Shown here: in pieces, positions 39,301 to 44,807 of the stretch
Layout: the number at the start of each line of letters is the position of its first letter
Numbering within the stretch: the first letter of the stretch is position 1
NCBI GenBank assembly: GCA_949825045.1
Contig: OX463806.1
Coordinates: 45,594,208-45,658,207 of the forward strand
Origin: Argyresthia goedartella
Taxonomy: Eukaryota; Arthropoda; Insecta; Lepidoptera; Argyresthiidae
Length of the DNA: 64,000 bases
Direction: 5' to 3'
Notes under the pieces: generated by a model
What the model was told of the DNA's origin: nothing
The model's input: only the letters and a program-made list of their open reading frames with translations
Databases searched by the model: none
Translations under genes and position numbers: made by a program

Positions 39301-39428
39301 ATGTGGGAGTTCTCATAAATGAACCCTTCAGTCACGTAGTTAGAAGGTCATACCATGTACGTTGCCAGCTTAGACTCCTGAGGCAGGCCATTCGGCGGAG
39401 AGTACTGCAGGAATATCGAAGGATCCAT
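9184..39428 (-). CDS. PAN3: PAN3, PAN2-PAN3 deadenylase subunit (15 spliced exons)
   Basis: Non-catalytic pseudokinase subunit that brings the PAN2 nuclease to poly(A)-binding protein to trim mRNA tails in the cytoplasm. Coding exons, 5' to 3': 39354-39428, 38880-38966, 38490-38615, 38015-38093, 32359-32469, 25665-25763, 24605-24844, 23377-23537, 20840-20961, 16605-16707, 14343-14505, 13950-14005, 13059-13174, 12230-12392, 9184-9303. All have AG/GT borders and agreeing phases; the sum is 1821 bases (606 residues). ISEFVPVNYYP (about residues 57-67) fits the PAM2 motif that binds poly(A)-binding protein. Exons 7-12 give the pseudokinase fold and exons 13-15 the coiled-coil and knob domain (NGRLLRILVKLG, WSETGDRYMLKLFRDYLFHS, LMSRDEQSILLVSYAELKHC). 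It is shorter than the human long form, so more 5' exons may exist upstream of 39428. Confidence 0.93.
9934..10985 (-). pseudogene. IS630/mariner-like transposase, interrupted
   Basis: Minus-strand fragments give, in order, ILWRDESKFT (first Asp), VFQQNGCPAHW (the usual second-Asp motif with Asp replaced by Asn), RSPDLTPLDLYIW (third acidic motif) and RNRFQVCIHNEGRQFEQ. This order matches the DDE_3-type transposases frequent in insect genomes. A frameshift lies near 10565, and at about 10985 the frame is cut by the (TCCG)n repeat. CAGGGTGTTTGGTGC after a TA at 9932 is a likely terminal repeat; the other end was not found. It sits in the last PAN3 intron. Confidence 0.75.
10989..11225 (+). repeat. 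(TCCG)n-bearing lepidopteran repeat, copy 2
   Basis: Starts TTTTAGGGTTCCTTACCCGA, has CCGTCCGTCCGTCCGTC at 11048-11070, and includes GTTGCCGCTATAACAACAAA, shared (inverted) with the copy at 15.3 kb. It is inserted next to the mariner-like transposase and lacks the usual right end. Confidence 0.65.
11299..11340. repeat. Short-loop inverted repeat, 19-base arms
   Basis: Arms 11299-11317 and 11322-11340 pair with two mismatches around a four-base loop TCAT. Confidence 0.7.
11783..12020 (+). mobile_element. tRNA-derived SINE (family A), plus-strand copy
   Basis: The tRNA-like head includes CGATTGGCCGAGTCGGCAGT and the B-box-like GGGTTCGAGTC. The body includes ACCCTAGTCATGGTTGTTTA, ATACAGGGAATCCTAGTTTG and GATCAATGTGTGT, with an ATT tail. 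Same order as the copies at 13318-13571 (inverted) and 54158-54400. It lies in PAN3 intron 14. Confidence 0.85.
12230..12392 (-). CDS. PAN3: PAN3 exon 14
   Basis: Follows TTCTTGCAG and ends AAG before GTGACC. The codon split with exon 13 reads Asp. It encodes NMDASWSETGDRYMLKLFRD, then YLFHSVTADGRPWLD and CLNQLDGGSSAK, the conserved core of the PAN3 C-terminal domain. Confidence 0.93.
12444..12762. mobile_element. MITE with 19-base terminal inverted repeats
   Basis: TTACCTGGCTTCAAGCCTA at 12444-12462 is exactly inverted at 12744-12762. The 319-base unit has no coding capacity and begins 52 bases upstream (transcript sense) of PAN3 exon 14. No clear target duplication was seen. Confidence 0.6.
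13059..13174 (-). CDS. PAN3: PAN3 exon 13
   Basis: Follows CGCTCCTCAG and ends CCGGA before GTAAGT. It encodes VEALERRADVFEDQLAREID followed by NGRLLRILVKLGVVNERP, the coiled-coil and start of the knob domain. Enters phase 0, leaves phase 2. Confidence 0.92.
13318..13571 (-). mobile_element. tRNA-derived SINE (family A), minus-strand copy
   Basis: Reverse complement of the 11783 copy: ATT tail at 13318-13331, ACACATTCGTCTAGCCCC, the B box as GGACTCGAACCC, and the head ending GACCATTCGGTTCATC. It lies in PAN3 intron 12. The tRNA-like head is part of a SINE, not a working tRNA gene. Confidence 0.85.
13950..14005 (-). CDS. PAN3: PAN3 exon 12 (56 bases)
   Basis: A very small exon after GTCGCCAG and before GTAACAC. 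It encodes RRSVTDLMPMIGARFYTQ, a signature of PAN3 (the human protein has a closely similar SVNDIMPMIGARFYTQ). Phase 1 entry and phase 0 exit fit both neighbours. Confidence 0.92.
14343..14505 (-). CDS. PAN3: PAN3 exon 11
   Basis: Follows CATCTCCCAG. It encodes LNALGRLALALACRTAH, ASMELVARTYSADLKNLIL and a short tail. An earlier GT at 14358 would leave phase 2, which does not fit exon 12. The GTAAAC donor at 14342 leaves phase 1 and fits, so the last few residues (YAYCTGSI) rest on that choice. Confidence 0.85.
15076..15495 (-). repeat. (TCCG)n-bearing lepidopteran repeat, copy 3 (full length)
   Basis: Runs from the A-rich edge with ACCGGTCAAGTGCGAGTC, past GCGCACGAAGGGTTCCGTAC and a GACGGACGGACGGACGG run at 15415-15435, to GGTACGGAACCCTAAAAAC. 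The two outer ends carry the same GGTTCCGTACC word in inverted order. It lies in PAN3 intron 10. Confidence 0.7.
15655..15845 (-). mobile_element. tRNA-derived SINE (family B), copy 1
   Basis: Read in reverse, the head holds GGTCCTGGGCTCGAATCCCG followed by the body with GACGTCGCTGT and ACACAGATTATCCAGAACC. The same order is found at 28310-28530, 37650-37872 and 59135-59325. Confidence 0.75.
15961..16499. mobile_element. Non-coding DNA transposon, 33-base inverted ends
   Basis: CATTGTTGTAGAGGCT at 15961 and its complement at 16484-16499 extend to 33-base terminal repeats with two mismatches (AAAGTGAGYAATAGA inward). The 539-base interior has no coding frame. Pieces of the same family appear near 7470-7550 (CCATCTATTGCACTTTTG). 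It lies in PAN3 intron 10, 106 bases from exon 10. Confidence 0.7.
16605..16707 (-). CDS. PAN3: PAN3 exon 10
   Basis: Follows TGTGTGCTTAG and ends CGCAG before GTGAGC. It encodes RSLEPTKVVMSGCRVRIAWC and GAVDSLQHHTSDVAQ, the pseudokinase segment aligned with 'DPTKILITGKTRLRVNCVG' of human PAN3. The first codon is shared with exon 9 (Arg). Confidence 0.92.
17041..17432 (+). mobile_element. RTE-type non-LTR retrotransposon, 3' end fragment
   Basis: The plus-strand frame reads KRITRLKWGWAGHLARKDDG, then a TGA at 17217-17219, then TKAVTEWLPR. It is the same C-terminal segment as in the minus-strand RTE copy at 36.3-36.7 kb (KRITGLRWRRAGHLARRDDG). It ends in a GATT/GATTGATTGA tail. The catalytic domain is absent (5' truncated). 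Confidence 0.75.
18006..20030 (-). mobile_element. MULE DNA transposon with intact ends
   Basis: Terminal inverted repeats begin GGGTCGGTCTCTAACGGTC at 18006 and end with its complement at 20030. They stay similar for about 100 bases (GAACACAATATGACTACATG). The 8-base duplication TTCTCAAT sits at 17998-18005 and 20031-20038, the size expected for Mutator-like elements. The element is 2025 bases and encodes a FLYWCH-MULE transposase on the minus strand. It is inserted in PAN3 intron 9. Confidence 0.9.
18325..19608 (-). pseudogene. FLYWCH-MULE transposase, frameshifted
   Basis: From 19608 down: a FLYWCH zinc finger (FWRCSKRNECSASVTI then HACEQ), a stop near 19345, a linker, the first catalytic motif FGDGTFNLR near 18975, RPAIYALLPNKSTSTYTAFF, then GCYFHFCKAV (the CxxH region of MULEs) and TTNMLEAWHRRLG. 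Frameshifts lie near 18970 and 18760, so the protein is no longer made in one piece. In this family the enzyme cuts and pastes the element using the terminal repeats, which are still present here. Confidence 0.88.
20840..20961 (-). CDS. PAN3: PAN3 exon 9
   Basis: Follows ATATTTCCAG and ends GCTTGCAG before GTAACG. It encodes KNAMLRAVACGALLPEAVLW and SLLVQLTAALRAIHTAGLAC, the pseudokinase helix that aligns with 'GLLPESLIWAYIVQLSSALR' in human PAN3. Phase 0 in, phase 2 out. Confidence 0.93.
21052..21103. repeat. Perfect palindrome, 22-base arms, 8-base loop
   Basis: Arms 21052-21073 and 21082-21103 are exact complements (CGGCAAAAATTTGGTACACT onward). It lies 91 bases upstream (transcript sense) of PAN3 exon 9, so it would be present in the pre-mRNA near the 3' splice site. 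Confidence 0.9.
21480..22590 (-). repeat. Composite of (TCCG)n repeats, copies 4 and 5
   Basis: A full minus-sense copy runs from ACCGGCCAAGTGCGTGTCGG at 21752 to CCGACGGACGGACACGG near 22230. It is flanked by two similar blocks carrying CATCTAAGAATAGTACGAC at 21598 and 22363, and a plus-sense right end (CGCACTTAGCCGGTTTTTTA) at 22569-22588. It looks like one copy nested in another. No host sequence is seen. Confidence 0.55.
23377..23537 (-). CDS. PAN3: PAN3 exon 8
   Basis: Follows TATGTTGCAG and ends CACCAG before GTAATA. It encodes MVLVYDYHPGCVTLMNKYLS, a Gly/Pro-rich linker and DPFSNDPDAPRPYTHQ. It aligns with the human PAN3 segment after 'FTTKAF'. The Ser codon is shared with exon 7. Confidence 0.93.
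24605..24844 (-). CDS. PAN3: PAN3 exon 7 (largest)
   Basis: Follows CCCTGCAG and ends ATCATT before GTGAGT. It encodes DLPENVEMYSDLTPLE, then HYALRRFHNHGGGAAKRLDM and WRKIDHPNIVRLHEHFTTKA, the N-lobe of the pseudokinase. Composition is GC-rich compared with the AT-rich introns around it, as for the other PAN3 exons. Confidence 0.93.
25430..25575. mobile_element. MITE remnant, inverted GC-rich ends
   Basis: GGCTCCGCACATGAGG at 25438 pairs imperfectly with CCTCCCATGTGTGGAGTCC at 25550, and ACGACGACGCGA pairs with TCGCCGCGTAGT further in. I know this end sequence from lepidopteran MITEs. It lies in PAN3 intron 6, 90 bases from exon 6. Confidence 0.5.
25665..25763 (-). CDS. PAN3: PAN3 exon 6
   Basis: Follows ACATTGCAG and ends TACCCAG before GTAATA. 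It encodes GLASSFYTPETIRSEIYEKN and EDVFLQVDMRQYP, matching the position of 'APSFFMADELRQELINRHL' in human PAN3. Phase 1 at both sides. Confidence 0.9.
26074..26171. repeat. Minisatellite, 18-base unit, about 5.4 copies
   Basis: GTAGCCTGGCAACCCCGC repeats from 26074 every 18 bases with one A/G change in the third unit. It lies in PAN3 intron 5. The in-frame peptides it creates are not thought to be coding. Confidence 0.95.
27203..27382. repeat. Minisatellite, 30-base unit, six copies
   Basis: Unit AATCACTTCATCCACCAATA plus ten more bases repeats every 30 bases; the inner copies are identical and the outer ones carry single changes. It lies in PAN3 intron 5. Confidence 0.95.
27668..27962 (+). 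repeat. (TCCG)n-bearing lepidopteran repeat, copy 6
   Basis: Diverged copy: TTCCGTACTAGAAAGGTGCC start, CCGTCCATCCGTCCGTCTGA, and the right end GGAACCCTGCGTGGGCGAGT to CGTACTTGGCTGTCTTTT. Confidence 0.6.
28310..28530 (-). mobile_element. tRNA-derived SINE (family B), copy 2
   Basis: Contains ACATTGCTTCTGGTCCCACA, AGCGACGTCACACACATA and the head GGGATAGAACCCGGGCCCTC, in the order of the plus-strand copy at 37650. It lies in PAN3 intron 5. Confidence 0.75.
28745..28850 (+). mobile_element. RTE-type retrotransposon, extreme 3' end
   Basis: The plus frame reads SRWSAIGEAYVQQWTLTG then stop, followed by GAAATGATGAT. 'GEAYVQQWT' close to the stop is, to my knowledge, the C-terminal signature of lepidopteran RTE-like elements. 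About 100 bases remain. Confidence 0.6.
29423..31584 (-). pseudogene. DD82E transposase split by a nested insertion
   Basis: The start at 31584 (MPKALRKGKRLDRQ) precedes a helix-turn-helix (EASGISQRTVNKIL). The first catalytic Asp is in YMDETYIHTSHLAGKSW near 30995. A one-base insertion near 30906 shifts the frame into VHAGSRKGFIPGALLMYQS. The second Asp motif (LVVDNAAYHNK) is cut after the Asp codon by the insertion 30012-30733. A TAA lies near 29881. The Glu motif PYHPDFNPIENIWSQIKGYV is intact, and a Ser/Asp-rich tail ends at 29423. I count 82 residues between the second Asp and the Glu, against 34-41 in most Tc1/mariner groups. Confidence 0.85.
30012..30733 (+). mobile_element. 5'-truncated non-LTR retrotransposon, nested
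   Basis: The plus-strand frame to 30478 encodes the C-terminal part of a Jockey-type ORF2 (SVMSYGILLWGKAADIQTIF, ILQKRAIRAIYNLKRTDSL, YNKIPLEILKLPFEQFKKHV). A 3' untranslated region follows and ends in AATAAAGTACTT plus repeated TTGACTA units. The host sequence resumes with TATCTACTACTAG, and the left flank ends GCATTATCT, suggesting a short duplication around TATCT. Confidence 0.85.
31910..32355. other. PAN3 intron 4-5 border region, no gene
   Basis: No coding similarity seen between the DD82E element and PAN3 exon 5. GCCGGGTACTCATTAGCG at 32138-32155 and CGAGCAGATGCAGTAATGAG at 32178-32197 look like a degraded inverted repeat. Confidence 0.3.
32359..32469 (-). CDS. PAN3: PAN3 exon 5
   Basis: Follows GTCGCACAG and ends AAGCCGG before GTGAGC. 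It encodes GQSEPSHGSGAAPTSSPYAT and QMYSGTPTHMPAMKSKP, a Ser/Pro/Gly-rich disordered segment. Assigned by matching phases on both sides more than by similarity. GC-rich compared with its surroundings. Confidence 0.8.
33371..35520 (-). mobile_element. Jockey-type non-LTR retrotransposon, 5' truncated
   Basis: Minus-sense element whose 3' end is a short tandem tail of AAAGAT units (plus strand 33373-33390). Coding sequence starts in the middle of ORF2 near 35520. It retains linker, reverse transcriptase and C-terminal region, with no endonuclease. It is located in PAN3 intron 4. Confidence 0.85.
33602..35465 (-). pseudogene. Reverse transcriptase (ORF2), one frameshift
   Basis: 35465-35103 encodes the pre-RT linker (KTSSNKSQAVWKIINNTNN). 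A shift near 35090 leads into the long frame 35080-33602 with CYRPVALIPIFSKIIEKAIY, DEQKGFRRNKN, VMDLTNAFDYVDHKILAQKL (motif A), YGVPQGSVLGPLLFIIYIND (motif B), IVLFADDSTVTFIG (motif C, FADD intact), FLGLHIDSNMSWKTHIEHL and a C-terminal YNKLPQSVKQ. All catalytic residues are present, so this copy is young. Function known for the family: target-primed reverse transcription. Confidence 0.92.
35521..36289. other. Non-coding, with GTCGAA motif cluster
   Basis: No protein similarity. GTCGAA occurs six times between 35927 and 36030, including a 22-base direct repeat (starts 35927 and 35976, one mismatch). Possibly part of a non-autonomous element. Confidence 0.4.
36290..37200 (-). pseudogene. RTE-type non-LTR retrotransposon, 5' truncated
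   Basis: Minus strand. From about 37100 to 36783 come LFTKVLEDIMKTLNW-like sequence and MSHLRFADDLILVAERVSDL (motif C FADD). 36702-36310 reads HLARRDDGRWTKAVTEWWPR, then GRPPARWSDDILKSTGSQWM and RRGWRYREEACAQRWVDVG near the 3' end. The order RT then a 'GRPxxRWxDD' tail is typical of RTE-clade proteins. Frames are broken near 36780 and 37090. The same family is at 17041-17432 and 58950-59085. Confidence 0.85.
37650..37872 (+). mobile_element. tRNA-derived SINE (family B), copy 3
   Basis: tRNA-like head GTGGTGAAGCGCTTGTGGCT with B box GGTTCGATCCCCGG at 37718, A-run at 37741-37750, then GTGACATCGCTGTTTATGAT and CCAGAAGCAATGTATGTGCC. The best-preserved copy of this family here. Confidence 0.8.
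38015..38093 (-). CDS. PAN3: PAN3 exon 4
   Basis: Follows GTTTACAG and ends ACGTCAG before GTATAG. It encodes ENVGGTTYFYPTGSESLNTS and GGLGTS. 'VGGTTYFY' is strongly conserved with human PAN3. Phase 0 in, phase 1 out. Confidence 0.9.
38218..38272. repeat. Inverted repeat, 20-base arms, 15-base loop
   Basis: Arms 38218-38237 and 38253-38272 (ATTTTTCAATC.TCAGATAA) pair with one mismatch. It resembles the hairpin core of an insect MITE family I recognise by the CAATC..CAGATAA word. It lies in PAN3 intron 3. Confidence 0.7.
38490..38615 (-). CDS. PAN3: PAN3 exon 3, PAM2 motif
   Basis: Follows ATCCACAG and ends CCATCAG before GTAACC. It encodes VLISEFVPVNYYPTPQN, then a Ser/Pro-rich stretch. 'SEFVP' corresponds to 'SEFIPKG' of human PAN3, the core of the PAM2 motif that binds the MLLE domain of cytoplasmic poly(A)-binding protein. 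Phase 0 at both ends. Confidence 0.88.
38880..38966 (-). CDS. PAN3: PAN3 exon 2
   Basis: Follows ACTTTCAG and ends AAGAAG before GTAAGA. It encodes KRSTLTPTRALTQGLGKLNL and DSSPTSVKK, low-complexity N-terminal sequence. Assigned by phase and position. Confidence 0.75.
39354..39428 (-). CDS. PAN3: PAN3 first coding exon
   Basis: The ATG at 39428-39426 begins MDPSIFLQYSPPNGLPQESK, with LATYM before the donor GTATGA. The bases upstream (TTTTTGTCGTCAG at about 39460) look like a 3' splice site, so an untranslated or additional N-terminal exon probably lies beyond; the start chosen here is the first ATG in this exon. Confidence 0.75.
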
Positions 39429-40017
39429 GCTGAGCTGGTAATGAAGCGGCCAGCTGACGACAAAAATAAAAATACATGGTAAACTACTGACAACAAAATA
39501 GACCTTTCGAAAGTGTAGTAAATGTCATGTACCTAGGTAGTCAGTACTCACCAGTACCCTTTATTTCTATTATATCCTCACCCTCATGATTAACGAAAAA
39601 CTAGAACACTGCTTGCCACAAAACCATGGCCACAGGACCTTTCCAAATAATGAAGAGTAGTATCAAGCGGAGTTATGAATTAGGCAACATGAAAATCACT
39701 ATTGAGTTGTAGTGATATAGTACATCAGTTCCATCAATAAAACTTAGTTGAAACCTTAGCTAAATTAGAGATTATTGAAAAAATTTCAAATAAAAAACAG
39801 AGGGTGAGGACACGAAGACAAATCCCACAATAATATATAGCTATGGCTATGTATGTGTTCAGTCCCAAGCTCTATTGGCTGTATATCATTGTATGTATGC
39901 ATAAAGTTTGGTTTGGTGGAGTTGGTTTCCAGTGTGGCCAGACTTAACTTAGATATTCTACCTTTTACAAGCAATAGTTTTAGGTTCGTTTTATTTCTCA
40001 TTACAAGTGGAGACTCA

Positions 40018-40811
40018 GTTTGGGTTCTGTTCATTAAAATCCGGTACTGGCAAATTTATATCTAAGTTTTTCGTATATGTCTCTAGTCTATGGGATGTAA
40101 TAGGCCTATAAAATGATGGACCAGTCTTATCCTTAATAGTAATTGGGAATGAAACTGTTTGACCACTGTGATCGGAGGGAAGCAGTTAATTACACTTTTA
40201 CTTGTGAATGCACAGTCACAAAAAACGTTATCTAAGCAAGTTTGGCTGGTAAGTGTAATTCTAGTCGGCTCTAGAAATACATGACATAAATTAAATGATT
40301 TGAACAGAGTTATTAATCGTCGCTTCAGTGTTGTATCTACAAGCAGATCTACATTAAGATCGCCACAAATAATTAACTTTTTTCTGTTATTACAAAGTTT
40401 AATGAGGGCTTCCTCCATAATTTTCTCAAATATTTCGAAATTGCCATGGCCTTTTTCATCCCTCGGTGGCCTGTAGACACAAACAATAATATGGCTATAT
40501 AACTCAACACAGGATACCTCTATTTGTCTTTCAACAGTAAGTGCAAGAATATCTTTCCGTTGTTTCACCTTAATATTATTTTTCACTAAGATTAAAGAAC
40601 CACCTCTATCAGCAGTATTTCTATTGTAACAACTGACAATTTTGTAATTATTTATGTTAAAAGACATCATATTTTCCTTCAACCAGTGTTCAGTAACACA
40701 AATAATATCAATGTCAGAATTTTTTAGAAATAATTCTAATACAAGTTCTTTGCCAGGTAGCCCCTGGATGTTTTGATGGGCAATATTTAACTGTGGCTTA
40801 CATTTTGACAT
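40018..40811 (-). pseudogene. Non-LTR retrotransposon AP-endonuclease domain
   Basis: Minus-strand frame: NIAHQNIQGLPGKELVLELF, VTEHWL (catalytic Glu), CVYRPP, LIICGDLNVDLL (catalytic Asp), PTRITLTSQTCLDNVF. A one-base shift near 40175 puts the conserved 'SDHSGQTVSF' into another frame, which continues to about 40018. The reverse transcriptase does not follow, so the element is cut off at its 3' side. The 5' partner is the ORF1 at 41037-42390. The endonuclease nicks target DNA to start insertion in this class. Confidence 0.88.
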
Positions 40812-41036
40812 ATTTAGTGGCTCTTGTATGCTAGAGATTTCCTCTATTGTCTTATGAACTAATTTAAATTACTTGGAACAGATTCCAATGTTGCATGCAA
40901 AGTATAATTAACAGGTGAATTCCCAATAGGGGTGCATGTCATATTACTCTTAAAATAAGCTGATGTCAAGTTGAACTTAGTTAAACCAACTATAGCTGCG
41001 TCGCATATATTATAAGCTAACAATGTAGCTACTAAT

Positions 41037-42390
41037 TTACAATGTATCCCGTGTCAGAGTAAAGTTATGAATAAAATTATTCATGTCGAAATATAAAATA
41101 GCATCGCTGTGATGACATGTTAAACTAAATAAATGAATATTCATTCTATGCACAGATTTGTTCTGTAGTTCTGTCAAATTACAGGCATATGGAAAATTGC
41201 ATAGTATAAATTTGCATTTCACCCTACTATGTATGTCTAGAAGTGTTTCAACACTTTTATTCAAATCATTCCGACTAATGTTTGAATGATTTTCTACCAT
41301 AATTACAATAGTGCTGTACTCATCATAGATACCGCGACTAATCATCTTCACTAGATCTACAAATGAACTATTTGGACAGCAAATGTTCGTTACTTTTTGG
41401 TTAAGCCGGTTATGTAATAGAGTCCCAAATCCTGCACCTACTTTGTCGGAGAACAACAGCGTTTTTCTCTGAGCACATATTTTGGTAGCTGGCGGTACAC
41501 GAGTGGAGGTGAGTGGCGGGACACACGTGTTGGAGTGCGGTTTGATGCACGTGGCGGCGGTTGGCGCGGCATTCGCGGCAGCGAGCGTCGCAACGTGCGC
41601 AACGGCGAACGGCGCGGCCCTCGGGGCAGCTTGCGGCATGACACACGCCTCAGCAGGGACAGCGAGCGGCGCGGTGCTCGTGCTGTTGAGCTGCGAGGTG
41701 TCTCCTCGTCGATGACGGCGACGCTGTTTTTTGGTCGGGGCAGCGGTGGACGCTGCAACACTCTCGTTGAGGGGGGTCGAGACCAAAGTTAGTGATGTGG
41801 GCACGTCCTCCTTGCTGGTCTCATTCTCCTCATTCTCAATTAGAACGCCAACCAATTCCGCATTCTGGCGTTGTAGCTGTACTAACTCAGACGTCGCGGC
41901 TCTGAGTTCTGCTAACTCACTTTGCTCTTTGGCATAGCATTGTAGTGTATTTGCTAGCAGGTCATGTAGATGCTGGATTTCTACTCGGGCATGTTGAAGG
42001 TCCGACTGTAAACCTACATTTTTTCCCCGGAGCTCTTGCATTAAGGAGATTCTTAATATTCTGTTTGTTTGCCGTTTCAAGGCTAATTTCAGTACTTTTG
42101 CTAATTTCAGGACCCACACTAAGACCAACACATAAATAGTGATACACCAGTGTGCACTTGGGTTCCGTGCAGTAACTCTGTCATCCTCTTCGGTTAGATC
42201 ACAGCATCCGGAGCAGCATTTGGTCTTGCAATCTGGACAGAGCCAGGTGTAGCTTACATCAGCAAAGGCTGTCTGTGTAAGCCCAACACATTTTAAATGA
42301 TGGGTTGCAGTGCATTCTGTTCGTGAGCAATTTGCTTTTTCTTTGGAATGTAGTGCTGATTTACAGGTCTTGCATTTATTAATTGTGCAA
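41037..42390 (-). pseudogene. Non-LTR ORF1: Cys finger, coiled coil, SGNH-like tail
   Basis: From the 5' side (42380): CKTCKSALHSKEKANCS..HHLKC..WLCPDCKTKCCSGCC, a PHD-like C4HC3 finger; then a heptad-rich stretch (LQSDLQHARVEIQHLHDLLA) with frame slippage near 42060; a basic motif KKQRRRHRRGD; an Ala/Pro-rich part; and from about residue 230 KTLLFSDKVGAGFGTLLHNR followed by NHSNISRNDLNKSVETLLDI. PHD plus SGNH/esterase-like ORF1 proteins are known in CR1/L2-like elements. The stop at 41037 lies about 230 bases before the endonuclease frame. Confidence 0.7.
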
Positions 42391-43224
42391 ACAAAATAAA
42401 ATATAAAAGTAGTTAAGAAAAACCAAAAAGCAAGTGGTAGTTGTTGGGAATCGAATTCGGTACCTCTGGGACCACAAGCAAGTGGACGAAATTGGCTGAC
42501 AGGTAGTTCTCGTAGCAGTCATGTACATGCGATGACCACTGGTTGTCGGGCTCGCAGGGCGCAACACCTGTTGATGACTCACCGGCACCCGTTGACTGGA
42601 CACTGGGTAGTAACAACAACAGTTCACCGGGCACTTTAACGGTCGGTATAAGCTAGATTTTTTAATATTAAGTACTTTCGGTGTAATATTCTAACAAACA
42701 CAAAGTGTTTTTGCTGATCATTTTTAACTACCGGTAATTGGTGTTTGTATCACCGCGATAGGATCAGGATTAACACAGTTTTTTAATAAAAAAGGCAGAG
42801 TTGAATTAAGTACGTGTTGGCGTTAGCAGCGCGCGAGAAAGAATGATCTATGTGGTTAATGAAGATTAACTTGGAGTCAAGTATCACACCATGATCTCTC
42901 ATTAAACTCACCTACCATACAAAGGCTCCGCCTATATTGTAGGTAGTCGGAACGATGTTCAAGTTCTACGTGAATTTGATGTCGAAAGACTTCTTTACGT
43001 TTAGACACATCTTATTAGATAGACACCAATCGTTGATCCTAGTGAAGACCGGCGGAAGCAACTGTGAGTCAGACTCTGATTCGAAAATTTAATAATGCTT
43101 CAAAACATCAGTGAATAGAAGGCATTTACTATGTCTCACCATCCCAACAATGTCATTAATAAAAATGTTGAATAAAATAGGACCCAAGTGCGAGCCCTCC
43201 AGGACGCCTGTGGGAGCCCTGTAG

Positions 43225-43277
43225 GAGTGGTAAAGAATGGTTTCTAGTCAACTACTAGAAACCATTCTTTACCACTC
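43225..43277. repeat. Perfect palindrome, 24-base arms, 5-base loop
   Basis: Arms 43225-43248 and 43254-43277 are exact complements around CAACT. One arm belongs to the reverse transcriptase frame (ETILYHSYRAPT); the second is the inverted copy and abuts the MITE. Confidence 0.92.
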
Positions 43278-43283
43278 TAATGG

Positions 43284-43485
43284 CCGATTTCACCAACGAT
43301 CCCTATCTTTTAGGGGATACTTTATTTCTTTCAGGGGCCACCTAGCGGTTGTTTCGATTTGCCCTAAGTGTAAGGGTTATCTAGGCTCGTTGGGGACCCC
43401 CCAAATTAAAAAGTCCGGCCACCGAAACAATCGCTAGGCAGCTAAGAAAAAGAGCTAAGTGTGCCTTAACTGTTGGTGAATTCGG
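43284..43485. mobile_element. MITE inside the decayed reverse transcriptase
   Basis: Ends CCGATTTCACCAACGAT and ACTGTTGGTGAATTCGGG are inverted repeats. Inside, ACCTAGCGGTTGTTTCG (43341) and CGAAACAATCGCTAGGCAG (43422) form a second inverted pair. No coding sequence. Confidence 0.65.
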
Positions 43486-44807
43486 GCATAAGCCATCTGT
43501 CTCCCAGGTATGATCTAAACCACCCCCAAACCGCTCCAGTAATGCCAAAAGTGTGTTTTAACTTATTAAGGAGAATTATGTGATCTACCTTATCAAACGC
43601 GCTACTGAAATCTTTATATATGGCATCAGTTTGCTGGCCTTTATCGACGGCAATAGACACATAATTTACCAAGCACATCAAGTTGGTTGTAGTCGATATC
43701 TGCGAAACAAAACCGTGCTGTAATGGCGTTAGTGATTCGTTTACGTGCCAAACCAAGTTGGAATGTACGTGACGTTCAAATACCTTGGAAAATATTGATA
43801 GAATTGATACTGGCCTATAGTTTGCGATGGAATCTTTTTGCCTTCTTATACAGAAATTACATTGGTTTCTTTCTATTTCTATGGAAAGGTAGACGAATTT
43901 ATGGACTCATTGAAAATTAGAAGTAGTGGATAAGCTAGGTTTTAGCGCATCTTTTTATAATAAGGGAGGAATGCCATCTGGTCCGGCACCGTTTTAGCAA
44001 CTAGAGACTTGAGCTCTCGATAGATGGGATGTTCAAATATTTGTAGTCCCGAGAAAGTGGAATTAGAAGTGTTTAACTGGACACAGGTCACGGATGGAGA
44101 TGTGGTGCGTGTGTTATCCAAGAATACTGAGGAGAAGTGAGAAGCAAAGAGACTACAGATATCAGAGTTATTGTAAGCGGAGTTTCCGTTTAAAGTCATT
44201 GTAGATGGGTAATTTGACCTACCATTCCGAGAATCTTTGACGAATGACCAAACCTCTTTGGAGCTAACCTTAGGCTATCCTCGATGGAAGATACACACTT
44301 TTTGTAATCTTCATTCATTTTGGTCAGAACTCGAGATCGAAGTAATGAAAACTCGCGAATAATGAAAACTCGCGATTGTCGCGAGGATTCTTAGTTTTCT
44401 TATAAATACTGCGCCTTTTCTCTTTGTCGCGTATCATTCTGATCAGTGTAGGACTAAACCACGCACGACAGTTATGACGTTTTCTGGTCATCGGTACAGT
44501 ATCCTTTATAATATATAAGTATTTAAGTTTTCGTAGAACACTGCAACACTGCACATCGTTGTGATTTCAACAAAAATATGTTTCAGTCAATATCACGCAA
44601 TAGGACAATACAATCCAACTCAAGAGTTGGGTGAAATCTGTCTAAATTACTTAGATTATCAAACGACTTCTGTGAGGGCCAAGCCCATAAAATTACATAA
44701 AACAAGTCTGTGCATAAAAACATTGCATAAAACTAAATCAAGCGTATTCCCAGCTATATCAACAAAGGAGTTCAATTAATACAGATTGTTATGCGACATA
44801 AAATCGA

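Noticed and set aside
41482..41792. Plus-strand open frames rich in Ala/Gly/Arg
   Set aside because: They are the antisense of the Ala/Pro-rich part of the minus-strand ORF1.
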